Assembly (NCBI GenBank): GCA_034440575.1 | Contig: JAOTOL010001432.1 | Span: 648,501-712,500 of the forward strand | Direction: 5' to 3' | Length of the DNA: 64,000 nt | Source of the DNA: Imbricaverruca yamaguchii | Taxonomy: Eukaryota > Arthropoda > Thecostraca > Neoverrucidae | Shown: piece after piece, positions 10,541 through 21,400 of the stretch | Layout of the letters: each line of letters starts with the position of its first letter | Position numbering within the stretch: position 1 is the stretch's first letter | Program-made: the position numbers and the translations under genes | Notes under the pieces: generated by a model | What the model saw: the letters and a program-made list of their open reading frames with translations, nothing else | The model's database searches: none | Told to the model about the DNA's origin: nothing

Positions 10541-11978
10541 CCCGTAGATTTGTGTACGTGTCGTGGGAAGCCCTTTTAATAAGCGACAGTGGATTAAGAC
10601 ATTCTTCACATGAGACGATCTTTTGCATCAAGAGAAAGTAAACACGCAGATATTCTGCAAGGCTGGGTTTCGGGCGCCTTAAATTGATGGTTGGGCACTT
10701 TCTATTCGCCCAGGCATAGGGAGTACGTAACCACCGCTCATAGCAATGTCCAGGGCCCCAGTCCCTTCCTGGCATGGGCGGCGGGCCATCGGGGGTGGGA
10801 TAGGAGACAAGTCCTCCTGAATTTAATCATTTTGGCCCTACGGCAGTGTGTCGCAAATATTGAGCTAAAAACTAACAGTTGTCCTTCCCCCTCCCACCAG
10901 TACTCGCCGTCCAACATTAGTCCCTACTCTTCGAAGTGTGCATTTAATCACAGTACGTGATTATCAAGGTGACAAAACCAACAATTGTGCATGCTGCCGA
11001 ACAGTCAAATGACTTGACCCGCGCTGGAGTTAGAGCGATGCCAGATCTAAGCTCGGCTCCACGCCTCCCACGATTCACGGCGAACACACGTCACCAGGAC
11101 TGCGACAAGCATTGCTCTGACAGGAGCAGACGTTGGCTAAAACATTTTGACAGGCTAAAACTTTCTGGAGTGCCGGCGCAAAATAAAAAATCACGTTTTT
11201 CGAACCATGAAGGCTCGATTTAGATTCCGCAACAACTCGATGGAACCCGTAAGCGCTAAGACGGATTTTAGATGCACGCACGAGGATTTCAGTTCGATTA
11301 TCATGCATTGCCACAGGCTTAACGCAGAGCTTGGCAAGGTTGGAGAAGCATCCCCCTTCACCCCCCACCGTGGCTTTGCCCATGTTCACACCCAGTTATT
11401 CGGCATTTTCAGTCGAAATAAACTGGCTGCGTCACTGACGCTATGTGAATCAAACTTCTGTCATGCATGCAATAATACAGTGGCAACAGGAATTTCAATG
11501 CTAGACCAGCTCGGAAGCAACTTTAATAACAGCTGAATTGTGGGCGGAATGGAAAATTACCACGTAATACCATGCATGTTTTTAACTAAATGTGTTCTAG
11601 TTTTAACTAAAGGAAATATTTTCATTTTAAAATATGATTTTATTACTCGCGTCGTGTAACCTGAAACATCACGCATTTTGCAGTACAGCACGACAAAATA
11701 CGGTAACACAAGTTGTTTATCAATCGTTAGATTAGACGTTAATACGAGGAGGGTAAAGCTGGGGAAGACGAGACAGCCAGGATTGAAGAAGGCCCTCTCT
11801 CCCACTGCCGATTGTTTCTCCGTTGTGTACTCCGTGGTGGAGGTTAATTTGTATTTTGGGTGCATCGACTTCGTTCGTCATTTTGCGGACATGAATATAT
11901 ATTCCGGCGCCCAACAGAGTGCGTGTTAAAACAACGATATATCGATGAAGCCCATCGCAAGACATATATTGGAGGAAG
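10541..11978. other. Single-copy sequence, no supported gene
   Basis: Frames of 80-110 codons occur on both strands without family signatures. Confidence 0.4.
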
Positions 11979-11987
11979 CAAACGCAT

Positions 11988-12163
11988 GAAGCAGAAGAGA
12001 ATCTTGGATTCTTTTACGATGCAATTAACTGCTAGGTCATATACCGTCGTCAACTTCTCACGCCGATTGGTCGTGGGTGGACTCGGTAATTCCGCTGGTT
12101 GCGGGACTCGAACCCATACTCTTGCGGTCTAACACCTTACCAACTGAGCTACCTCGGCTCCAC
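11988..12163 (-). mobile_element. tRNA-headed SINE, second head type, 9-bp TSD
   Basis: It reads from 12163 to 11988. The head is strongly tRNA-like: A box GGTAGCTCAGTTGGTAAGG and B box GGGTTCGAGTCCC. The body has the same core as the SINEs at 43732 and 49977 (CGACCAATCGGCGTGAGA) followed by GACGACGGTATATGACC and a CATCGTAAAAG tail. The flanking direct repeat is CAAACGCAT (11979-11987, 12164-12172). Head and spacer differ from the 43732/49977 pair, while core and tail are shared. Confidence 0.83.
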
Positions 12164-12172
12164 CAAACGCAT

Positions 12173-12960
12173 CACACACGAGGTTATTGGTAGCAGGTTC
12201 ACATAAGCCACATATCTTAATAAGATTACATTATATCAATACATTACAATACCTAACATTATAATGTGTATATATCTGGCACTTTATAAAATCTGACGAA
12301 CTGGCAAGAATAGATGGAACATCTTCATCATGACATTAATATATATAAAGTGATTGTGTGTCACTCGGTGGAACTGCAACACGTACCTCTAGTCTCGTGT
12401 GATTTTGTATAAAAAGTCCTGATACCCAGCTATATGATCAACGGCAGGTTATGCACCTTTACGTCCAAACAATGAAGGATTCAAACACTGATCTAAATGT
12501 GAAGTGTCGACCAAGTGCGGCTCACATTTCGCAGTCACTGAGCAAACTGCTCGGCTTTTCGCTGCTGCCGCTTTGCGAGCTTGACGACGTTCGCCTTGTT
12601 GTTCACCAGACCGAGACGAATACATGTCCAGATCCTCGTAAAGTACTTAATGACATTTTATATGTGGAAGTGAATCTGGATTCCAACACATGGCGGAAAA
12701 TTCCAATGACCTTTGGATGAGATTGTTGGGTTCTTGGGCATGGTGAACACAAAACGCTGCATCCATCTCCCTGAACATGTGGAAGAATTCCTCGGTGGGA
12801 ACCGTCAGGCCGCTAAGGCTCAGGAGGCGAGTCCAGAGCGCTTCTCGTGGTTCATTTCGGCATACGCAGATGGGTTCCCAGCGATCGGTCCGTTGGTTTC
12901 CTTCTGGCTATGGACCAGGGCACACATCATCCCTCCTACCCACCACGCTTAACATTTTAA
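12173..12960. other. AT-rich single-copy sequence, unrecognised frames
   Basis: Frames at 12451-12720 and 12713-12952 are not low-complexity but match no family I recognise, and no splice context is evident. Confidence 0.35.
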
Positions 12961-12965
12961 ACATT

Positions 12966-13002
12966 CCTTCAATTCACATCATTATCTGATGTGATTTGAA
13001 GG
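12966..13002. repeat. 16-bp inverted repeat (hairpin)
   Basis: CCTTCAATTCACATCA and TGATGTGATTTGAAGG are complementary at 15 of 16 positions around a 5-nt spacer. It overlaps the TSD of the neighbouring minimal retroposon. Confidence 0.8.
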
Positions 13003-13012
13003 AAGCCGATAT

Positions 13013-13075
13013 GGGCGCTACATAACCAGTAGCAGTTGATGCGCCCTTAAGCACAAATAATCGAATCAATCAATC
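13013..13075 (+). mobile_element. Minimal hairpin retroposon (63 bp) with perfect 15-bp TSD
   Basis: The entire insertion is GGGCGC, loop TACATAACCAGTAGCAGTTG plus AT, GCGCCC, then TTAAGCACAAATAATC and AATC repeats. It sits between perfect copies of GAAGGAAGCCGATAT (12998-13012 and 13076-13090). There is no room for a Pol III promoter or coding body. It begins exactly at the base of the 6-bp stem. Confidence 0.9.
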
Positions 13076-13349
13076 GAAGGAAGCCGATATTCATTTCTTT
13101 GGGAAATGCAAACTAGGCAAATCAGCAGTTCAAGTTCATGTGCTGATATCTAGAGAAAATGCACTTTCACCAAGATGATAATATTAATATCGTTAAAATA
13201 AAATGTTTTCAAACACCAGAAAAACAACACTTATTCTGACAATGGCAGTACATGCTATTCCCCCACCACATATAAATATGGTAAGTGTGGGGAAATGGGG
13301 TTTTTGGCGGCTAACGACGAACACCGATGTCAAGTTACAAAAATAGCCC

Positions 13350-13475
13350 AATTGAGTCTAACCTAACTGACTGATGTTGGACCTACTAAACATACTCATG
13401 TTCGGTCATCTAACCTAACTAACTGGTATTGGACCTACTAAAACATACTCATATTCGGTCATCTAAAACCTAATG
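13350..13475 (+). repeat. ~63-bp tandem duplication
   Basis: TCTAACCTAACT... through ...GTTCGGTCATC is repeated twice, with words such as TTGGACCTACTAAA and ACATACTCAT in both copies. No function is apparent. Confidence 0.8.
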
Positions 13476-15920
13476 ATGCTGTATGCTAGATGTTGAACGT
13501 GATTCACGAAAGAAATGGTGGGTCCATTTTCCCTTAATTACACCATTGCATCAATTGTGCACCGTATATTAATTCACCTAGTGGCATGGAAACTCAGTTA
13601 ACGGAAATATACATTTTGCATCCTAGGCTGAATCCGTTGTCATTATCTCATGTAGACAGGGCTGGCCATTATTTTGCTGCAATATCATGATGAAAAAGGC
13701 TAAATATAGCCACAAATAAATATATGCATTAATTTTCGTAATTAAACCTGGTTTTGGCTTTTCATGCATGGCTGCCTATCCTGTCTTTTACCATCTTTCA
13801 CTAATCCCAAGTAGCCTGCCTTGTTCTTCATTAAACACAGCATATGGACAAGTGTTTTCAGGACACTGGGAAGAAGTTGCTAGTAAGCCTTAAGCTCTTG
13901 GAAGCCTAAAATGATACCTGTGAACTTCACCAGTTCCATACACAAAAAAATGGTATTACTATGAAATCTGACCTTCGTATTTTGGTAGACAGGCCCATCA
14001 TTTCTGAAGACCACCATCTTTTTGTTATTTATGTGCTGAACATGATGTGGGAGACATCCAAAGTAGGTGTTCTGGAAACAAAACGTTTTCAGGTGCACCC
14101 CTTCTTCCCCTACTCTGGTGCCATTTCCAGGTTTTTGAGAGCAGTCTGCTCAAGAAAACTGCAAGGAAGTGACGTCTTATATTTTTTTGCAATTACACCA
14201 ATATTTTTAGTGGCTATAAATAATTGGTACCACAAGGGCTACAGTGAAGTAATCCTGCACAACCACATTCATATTCAGAATGACAACACTACAAAACAAT
14301 TATTTGTTTTAAAGTTGCTCTATGCAAGTGGTTAGATTTTCATAGAAAGAACGATGTTAATATAGATACTTTGTTCATTTTTTAAAATTCAGTAAACGGT
14401 ATAAATACTGGTTTGGCCATACAAAAGCAGCAGTAGAGCAATTTGTTGCATGCATGAAGTGTTCGGAAACCCCTCCTACCATATTACCACTACTGCCCAG
14501 CCATGATGCAATGGGCAATTACAAAATTTTGCACAGGTTGGTAAATGGCACAGTATGGCATGATTCCATATAGCACACAGGAACAACATGATAATTGATA
14601 GGAGACCAATGCACATGCCAACATTAATCACCAGATTGCATCTATGGCATGTTGACCAAGTTAACATTGTAGGTACAGGGTCTTAATTCGCATAAATTGT
14701 TTGAGGTGTGTGTTCTCAATATCAACCACGCCATGGATAAATTAATTCTGGAGATGGTGTCTTTCGGTTGAAAGCCACCGGCACGTTAGCAAAAGAAGAT
14801 AAAACCTTCAAGCTTCAATGAATTATATATGTTTTACAAACGCCGAGGAAACCAATCGTGGGGAAAGCGCCGTAATAGCGCTAAAATGAAAGGACCATAT
14901 TTAATAGATTTATCAGTATAGTCCAAAACTAGAATATAATTCAGCAGTATTTTGGAATAAAAGAGCGCTTCTGGTATATGACGTCACGTGGTGTAGGATT
15001 TGTCTAGTTTAAACTAACTATACTAGAACTGCGGACTTTGGAGTACCTGTTGTCTCTAGTTACCTCGGGCGTTTGGTGCACAGCTACCTAATTCTTGAGT
15101 TCAGGCATTATTTGTTTGTTTCCCAGATCGCACGTGCAACGCACCTCACGTGTCCTCCAATACACACGATTTAGAATTCGATTGCCAGTCGGGGAAATAT
15201 AGCCAGCGGGAATAGTGCATGTCGGCTGGGTGTTTGCTGCAGGACGACGTGGGTGCACATTTCATTCGCAGCCGGCAGCGGGTCGTTGGCGTCCCGACAG
15301 TGTCCCAACCTAGGGTGCAGCGTCGGACAGACGTCGGACTGCTGTCGGCATGGTCGCTGGGTGGATGGTCCGAGTACACCTCAAAGTTTTGCACTTTGGT
15401 TGAGGTCAGTGACAACTTCGAGCCAGTTCTCCCCCTCCCTTACCCGGTGAACATACTGACAGTCCTCCGCTGACGGCTGGGGAGTGAAATGTCCGTCACT
15501 GCAGATAGGCAGCCGACATGTAGCCGATACTTCGGACCGATGTCAGGAAGATGTCGGGCTACTTTCGAGACGCTTGGGACCCGCTGTCGGCCGGGGAGGG
15601 GGTAAAATATCGGACAACGGCCCGACGTCGGTTGGCCACTATTGATATTCCAGATCAGCATGCCGATATCGATATGCAGCCCACCCAATGCAAACATTTC
15701 GGATCTCCCCCAAAATCCCCCCACAAATCCAAGAACCTCGCCCTTGGATTTGTGCTCTTTGCAAATCTCGACCACCCTGGTTGACCTGGTTGGCCACCCA
15801 TAGTTGAAGAACAATATGAGGCACATGAAGTTTAGAGGGGCATCTAGGTTTACTTCCCACAGGAATCTGTGGGAAGAAGAAAAGTAAGCATCTAATTGAA
15901 TAAATATAATTTTCCCAGCG
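13476..15920. other. AT-rich single-copy sequence, no supported gene
   Basis: The longest frame, 13961-14335 (+, 124 codons), is not low-complexity but has no domain I recognise and no start or splice context. The remaining frames are shorter. Confidence 0.4.
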
Positions 15921-15930
15921 AAACCCATAG

Positions 15931-15984
15931 TTAATTACTTATTTAGGTATAGGGGCGCATCGACTGCGTTGTTCATGTCTATTG
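15931..15984 (-). mobile_element. Diverged minimal hairpin retroposon
   Basis: On the minus strand it reads GGGCAATAGACATGAACAAC, then GCAGTCGATGCGCCCC and TATACCTAAATAAG. The 3' half matches the other copies (GTCGATGCGCCCCTA). Short 7-bp flanks CCCATAG (15924-15930, 15985-15991) may be a decayed TSD. Confidence 0.55.
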
Positions 15985-15991
15985 CCCATAG

Positions 15992-16477
15992 CATTGCTAG
16001 ATGAAGTTTGAGTCTATTGGTGCCAGTAGAAGTGCATTATTACTCAGTACAGGCATTAAATATTTATATTGGTGCATGTCAGTGATGGGTGTAATTAGCT
16101 CTAAAATTTACATCCGATAATCATGCGCGAGTGGTTATCCAAGAGACCTCGAAGTGAGAATGGCTGCAAGGGTGTAAAAAACGTCTTCGATCATCAGGGA
16201 GCGGTGGATGGGAAAACAAGACGCGACGAACTAACAGCGGTGGGTGACATCGATGGAAGTTTGACCTGCCCTCCCCACAGAGCAAATGACAGTGTGTCGG
16301 ATGTATGTACCAAAGCCGTAGGCGGCATGGCACGACCTCGTCCTGCCTCGTCTTGCGGTAGGCCCATACTTAGATACATCGTTTGATCGTTTTCAGTTTG
16401 TTCTCCGAGAGAATATCCCAGCTATGTTGCCATTCTTAACCCGCGCCGTCTTTCCGGTCAAATCCTCACACCTCGTC
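15992..16477. other. Single-copy sequence, nothing recognised
   Basis: Overlapping frames on both strands (61-87 codons) without family signatures. Confidence 0.35.
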
Positions 16478-17250
16478 TCGGGGGAGGGGGGAGGGGGGCG
16501 GTTGAAGACCCCCTCTAAAATCCAAACTAAGCATCGCACGAAAACGAAAGCGGTGTCATCGGAAAGCGCTCGACGAGTAGGGTCAGAGTCCACCCTCCAA
16601 AACGATTTTCCCCAAAAGTGACGTCACCTGGGGGCTAGATTTTCACTACTTTTCACGACTTACATTGTTTTTGACTCTGGGGAGTTCATTTTGGGGATAT
16701 AAGAACAAACACAATTTATTTGGAATGAGAAAAGGACATCGAAATCGACCATGGCTATAATTTGTTTTGCCTCCCCATTTTTTTTCTTCAAAATTTCGAG
16801 TTTTCAAGTTTTCTTTAATTTCCCTTTTCCAATGGGTAGAGCAGACCAAGAAGCGTTGTTGGAAGTCCACTTCCCTAATAAAAATGCTCACTTTAGCCAG
16901 AATCCTGAATTTGAACTGCAATTTGGCAAATACGCAAAATTTATATGTAGTCAAAACGACAAAAAAATGAAAAATTCAACTCATACGTTTTGTTGCATCC
17001 CTAAAGATAAGCAAATGCTGACATTTTCATTTAAATATCTGTGTCCGTTAAAGCGTGACGACTGGTTGAACTTTTTGGAGGTTACCTCACTTGACCTTGA
17101 CTAACCCGTTGACCCTAGATGACCTGACATAAAAATTTTGAATCAGCATGTCAAATTGATGTGGGAAAAGGTATGGCAAATTTATGCGCCGTTCGTCCGC
17201 TATCCGCGGAAAACCTGAGGGGGCGGTTGAAGACCCCCCCCTCGAGATAG
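16478..17250 (+). repeat. Interspersed element bounded by G-rich hairpins, with TGACCT cluster
   Basis: The motif GGGGGCGGTTGAAGACCCCC, which folds on itself, occurs at both edges (about 16493-16514 and 17219-17244). Near the right edge lies a run of TTGACCTTGAC, GTTGACCCTAGATGACC and TGACAT (17090-17130), followed by GGAAAACCTGAGGGGGC. The same order (TGACCT cluster, GAAAAA, GAGGGGG hairpin) recurs at 20985, 21350 and 54830. It is probably a non-autonomous transposable element; no protein is encoded. Confidence 0.55.
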
Positions 17251-17644
17251 CAGTCCCTTGCAGGGAGCGGCAAAGGCCGCACGCATGGGGTATGGGCTGC
17301 TTGTTTGGCAGCAGCGTCGGTAGCCTCGCTCGCCATGATTCCTACGTGACTTAGAACTCAACAGAGGACAGAGCGGCAGATGGCTGGTCGGAGATCCGAT
17401 GTGGGCGACACCCAGTAGCGTGGTGCCGTCAGCTGTTCACCGTCTACCGCCTGTGCCGACGACTCGCGCTGAGGAAGATTTAATGTCCCTCTACTGTGTC
17501 AAAAGGAGCTGGTGCGAGCGTGCAGGATAAGACCAGGACGAACAGATAAAGGCCGCACGCTAACCTGCAGCTAGCTTATAATTCTCCACTTCTCTATATT
17601 GCATCAAACGCGCACGCACCGATGTTTCCCGCTCATTCGTCCGA

Positions 17645-17925
17645 CACACCACCGTTACGGTATCGCTCCGTCTGGTACACCATAACCAAGGTATCGCTCC
17701 GTCAGGTAACCATTACCACAGTATCGCTCCGTCCGGCACAACATTAGCTGGCTCGCTCCACCCCAGTATGCTCCGTCGTCACAAACCACGAATTGTTCTG
17801 CACACCACCTCTACGGTATCGCTCCGTCCGGCACACCATTACCACGGCATCGCTCTGTCCGATACACAATTACCACGGTATCGCTCCGTCCGGTACACCG
17901 CCGCTACGGTATCGCTCCGCAGCCT
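17645..17925 (+). repeat. ~31-bp minisatellite (GGTATCGCTCCGTCCGG)
   Basis: About eight to nine degenerate copies with the conserved words CACCATTACCACGG and TATCGCTCCGTCCGG. Confidence 0.85.
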
Positions 17926-17973
17926 AGATGCAATGCGTGGTGTTTGTTTCAGCTGTGGCCAGGCCTGCGTAAC

Positions 17974-18140
17974 GGCATCAGGTAGACTAGGGGCAGGGTG
18001 CTCGTCTTCCAACCGAAAGGCTGTGAGTGCCAGTCCCACTTCCGACATCGCTACACTTCACCCGCGACCAATCGACGTGCGAGTTTGGCGATGCTTTGTG
18101 ACCCACCACAGTCGACACGTTGCAAAGGCCAAGAACCGTC
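17974..18140 (+). mobile_element. Old, diverged copy of the tRNA-headed SINE
   Basis: Head GGTAGACTAGGGGCAGGG followed by a B-box remnant (GTGCCAGTCCC), the spacer ATCGCTACACTTCACCCGCG, core CGACCAATCGACGTGCGAG and tail GGCGATGC...ACGTTGC. The tail stem can still pair (GCGATG with CGTTGC, using G-T pairs). No clear TSD remains. It is older than the copies at 43732 and 49977. Confidence 0.75.
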
Positions 18141-20210
18141 AGAGTTTTGCCACCGGTTGTGAAGCGTACCGGCATGGCAGCCGGTCCGAGGCCAGCACTA
18201 TCAGCGGTCTTGGCTGATTCAGCGAAAGAATGCGCCGACAGTCGACTCGTGCGGCATCATGGGGGTTGGATGTGATGCGCTGGCTATGATGCCCTGACTA
18301 TCGTGTCGATTTGCAGAGCATCGCCATGTCAGCATGCCAAAGCAACACTGGTTTGTAATTCATGCGCACGCGCTGCTGTGTTCAGCTTCAGAATTCAGTT
18401 CAGCTTGGTTTTCGGCGTCGTTTAGTTGGTGCATGTCGTCACTCCCAGCTTATGTCGAACTCGTGACGGCTTATCTGTCGCTAAGTCCGATATCCTGGTT
18501 ACCACAGCCTCATTTCCTTACAATCCCATCAGCAGATCACAGAGTGGTAGTCCATCAGATCAGGTCAGTAAGTATATAACAGATCCAGTAAGATATCCTG
18601 AGTAAGATCCGTAATTGTAACCAGGGTGTAACCCCAGGGGGTATGTTCCACAATTTCTTAAAAATGGCGATTTGTCCCCCCAGTGTACTTCGTGTCCCAC
18701 CCCCAAGCCTCAGCTACCTGACCGTGATCGCCGCAAAACTCTACCTAATCATTTATAACGTGAAAATATATCTGCAAAAAGAATCACCAAAAATATTAGA
18801 AGCCGATCTAGCCAATGAACGGGCTTCACGTGGACTAACATGGAACTTGACCATCTGTGTTTTCGCTTGGGTGGAAAATCGTGGTTTGCGAGGTAACACA
18901 TTTTCATTATCGCAAGGCTTTATACCTCTTAGGTTGCATTGCCCTGTGCATATATCGATATATCTTGAACAAAAATGACCTTGAATGTTCTTGGATCAAG
19001 GACTGCGGAACACCAGAGGCACCACTGCGAAAGTACTTTAGTACGAAAGTACTAAAATATTCTAGGCGGGGGTACACACGTGTTTTCCTGATGGGCGCAT
19101 TTTTATCAGAGGGCCACCTATTGCTGGTACACTCGAACTTTCCCAGATGGGCGTCTTTTCCCGGCCAGAGGAACACCACCTTTCATGGTGGGGGGCATAC
19201 CCTCAGTGCCACACCCTTTATCTGTCCTTGGTTGTCATTGCATCGAAATATGTCTCCGTAAAACAGGAAAACATGAGAAAGGTCGGCGTAAGTCAGTGGC
19301 TTACCTTGGGTTGGCGCTAGGGGAGGGGGGGGAGAGAAAATACGGATTTAGAGTGGGCCCACCAACGCCTATTTCTTAGAAGTCCACAGATTTTGACCAC
19401 TACGTTTGAAAGGAGATCATTTTATTTTTATTTTTAAATACACTAATTAGTGAACAATATAAATGTCATGTGAAGGGGTACAATTTACCACCATTGTTTC
19501 TGAGTCACCGGATTTCTACCCAATTCCCCATCCAGTTCGAAGGTTCTTCCTTTGATATCCTTTGATAAGTGACCTCATACTGCTGAAATTACACATGTGC
19601 AATTAAAACACCTGTACAATACAAAATCTAAAATACTCAAATTTCACGCTTTCCGGTTAAATATCGCCCGCTAGCCGAAACATCAAAGTTCGTGCACGTG
19701 CACGAACGATGCGCGAAGGCACATTCGGCACATTCACCATACTTCGTATGATTTTCCGGTTTCTGCTAGGGCTCCTACGTTTTGCTAATTGCTGCCACAT
19801 ATGCCATATTTAGTGCTTTCTGGTGGTTAATAAATCCGGATACACGCGGAGTCTTGATGTACCTCCTCTCTTATGTTAAATATCTTTCCAGATTGGCTAC
19901 AGAACCGAGGCCCCAGCTAGGTGTTATTCTTCGGAATCGTTGCGTTTTGCCTCGTCCACGGATATTTTAGGGCTCCAGCCAATTTTTGGGCGGATCATAT
20001 TTTTGTGGCCCGACTTTTTGTTAGTTTTGTTGCTTTTTTTTGGCTGGGCACCGACGTTATTCTTGAGGAACCGGCGCGTTTTCGAAGACCCCGATGTGTT
20101 TATTAAGTGCCCTATTGTAAGGTGCCCAAGTATTAACACGCGCCCTGGAGGGCCTCAGAAAATTACGCGCCTCAAAAATTCGCAGGGTGGACGTGCACGA
20201 TAGTGAACTC
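18141..20210. other. Single-copy sequence with two perfect palindromic sites
   Basis: No supported gene. A perfect 8-bp stem with GAAA loop lies at 19037-19056 (TTTAGTAC GAAA GTACTAAA), and a 20-bp perfect palindrome containing CACGTG lies at 19688-19707 (GTTCGTGCACGTGCACGAAC). Confidence 0.45.
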
Positions 20211-20214
20211 TATT

Positions 20215-20290
20215 GTGTGCAAATTTCATGACCGTAGGTCAATATCTTCAAGGGCAAAGGAGGTCAAAATAGCAAGATTTTCTGGTTTTG
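20215..20290 (+). repeat. Dispersed repeat fragment with AGGTCA motifs
   Basis: TGTGTGCAAATTTCATG, a TAGGTCAATATCTTC word and GGAGGTCAAAATA are shared in order with 34503-34560 (GTGTGCAAATTGCATAGGTC, GATATCTTGCATG). It may be the left part of the TGACCT-containing family. Confidence 0.55.
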
Positions 20291-20691
20291 CGTGGATTGG
20301 CTTGTCAATATTATGGATCGCTGTGATTGTGTCTAAATGCTCCAAAATTGGCATTAATGATGTTTTGGACATTACTAATGATGCAATACACATGCCAGAT
20401 CCGCCATTTGACCCCAGGTCACCTATATAGGAGCACTTTAGCAGATCATTACCTGCTCCAGTTACCGGAACCGGGCTGCTCCGTTCGGCGGTTCGGCACA
20501 GCCGGCTTCCCAAAAAAAGGAGTGAAATACATTAATAAATTATGGAAACGCTTAGGCACACAATGACAAACAGTAGATTTCGGGATGAGTAGGGAGTAAC
20601 ATGTAAAGTGACATCAATATCATGACAGTCATTTGAATTTTTGACAATATTCCAGTTGACCAAGTTTGGTTCTATTAGCCAGTCATGAACT

Positions 20692-21400
20692 TGACCTGAC
20701 CTGACCTCGATGACCTAACATGACTTCTAAATTATATAGCATAACAAAATGCACCCAACAAGTCGCTAGTGTTGTCAAGAACAGTTCCCTTTGGCAATAT
20801 ACGGGAAGCGCATCAGCGCCGACTTTTGTGGTCTGGCGCTGCGAATTGTTTTTACTTTAACGGCCCCTAACTTGAAAAGTTATCGGCAGATTTTCATTTG
20901 TGTTACATTAAGCAATGCGCCGATCATTCCCAAGTATGCACGCAAAAAATGGCGTATATCGGTTGGTACAATATGGAGTGATGTACGAAAAATCGGAGAG
21001 GTGGGCAGATTTCGCCATCCCCTCCGAGGCGTGTGTAAACTTGTCATAACATTGACCTGACTTAACCTCGGTGGCCTGACATGACTTTGAAACAATATAG
21101 CACAACAATGTACACCAAACAAGTCGCTAGTTTTGCCAAGAACACTTCGTTTTTGCCAATATACGGGAAGCGCATCAGTGCCGATATTTGTGGTCTGGCG
21201 CTAAGATTTTTTTTTGAATTTAGCGACCTCTAATTCGAGAAAAAAAAATTCGGTCGATTTTCCTTTTTCTTACTTTAAAGAACGCGCCGGTCATTTATAA
21301 GCAGTTATGCAAACAATAGCGTATATCGACCGGTAAAATCTGGAGTTATCTACGAAAAATCAGAGGGGTGGGTGGATTTCGCCCCCATTCGGTCTCATGG
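20692..21400 (+). repeat. 361-bp tandem duplication of the TGACCT / G-hairpin element
   Basis: Two diverged copies (20692-21046, 21051-21400) share a TGACCTGAC cluster, a CAAGTCGCTAGT word, CAATATACGGGAAGCGCATC, GGCGTATATCG-type words and an end of ACGAAAAATC(G/A)GAG(A/G)GG with a hairpin-forming GTGGG...TTCGCC(A/C)CC. The divergence shows that the duplication is old. Right-end architecture matches 17205-17250 and 54830-54880. Confidence 0.75.

Noticed and set aside
13333..13475. Telomere-type CCTAA repeat
   Set aside because: CCTAACTAACT words arise from a 63-bp duplication and do not form a tandem pentamer or hexamer array.
14930..15045. Possible MITE with inverted ends (AGTCCAAAACTAGAATATA / TATACTAGAACTGCGGACT)
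   Set aside because: The inverted repeat is too imperfect and no target duplication was seen.
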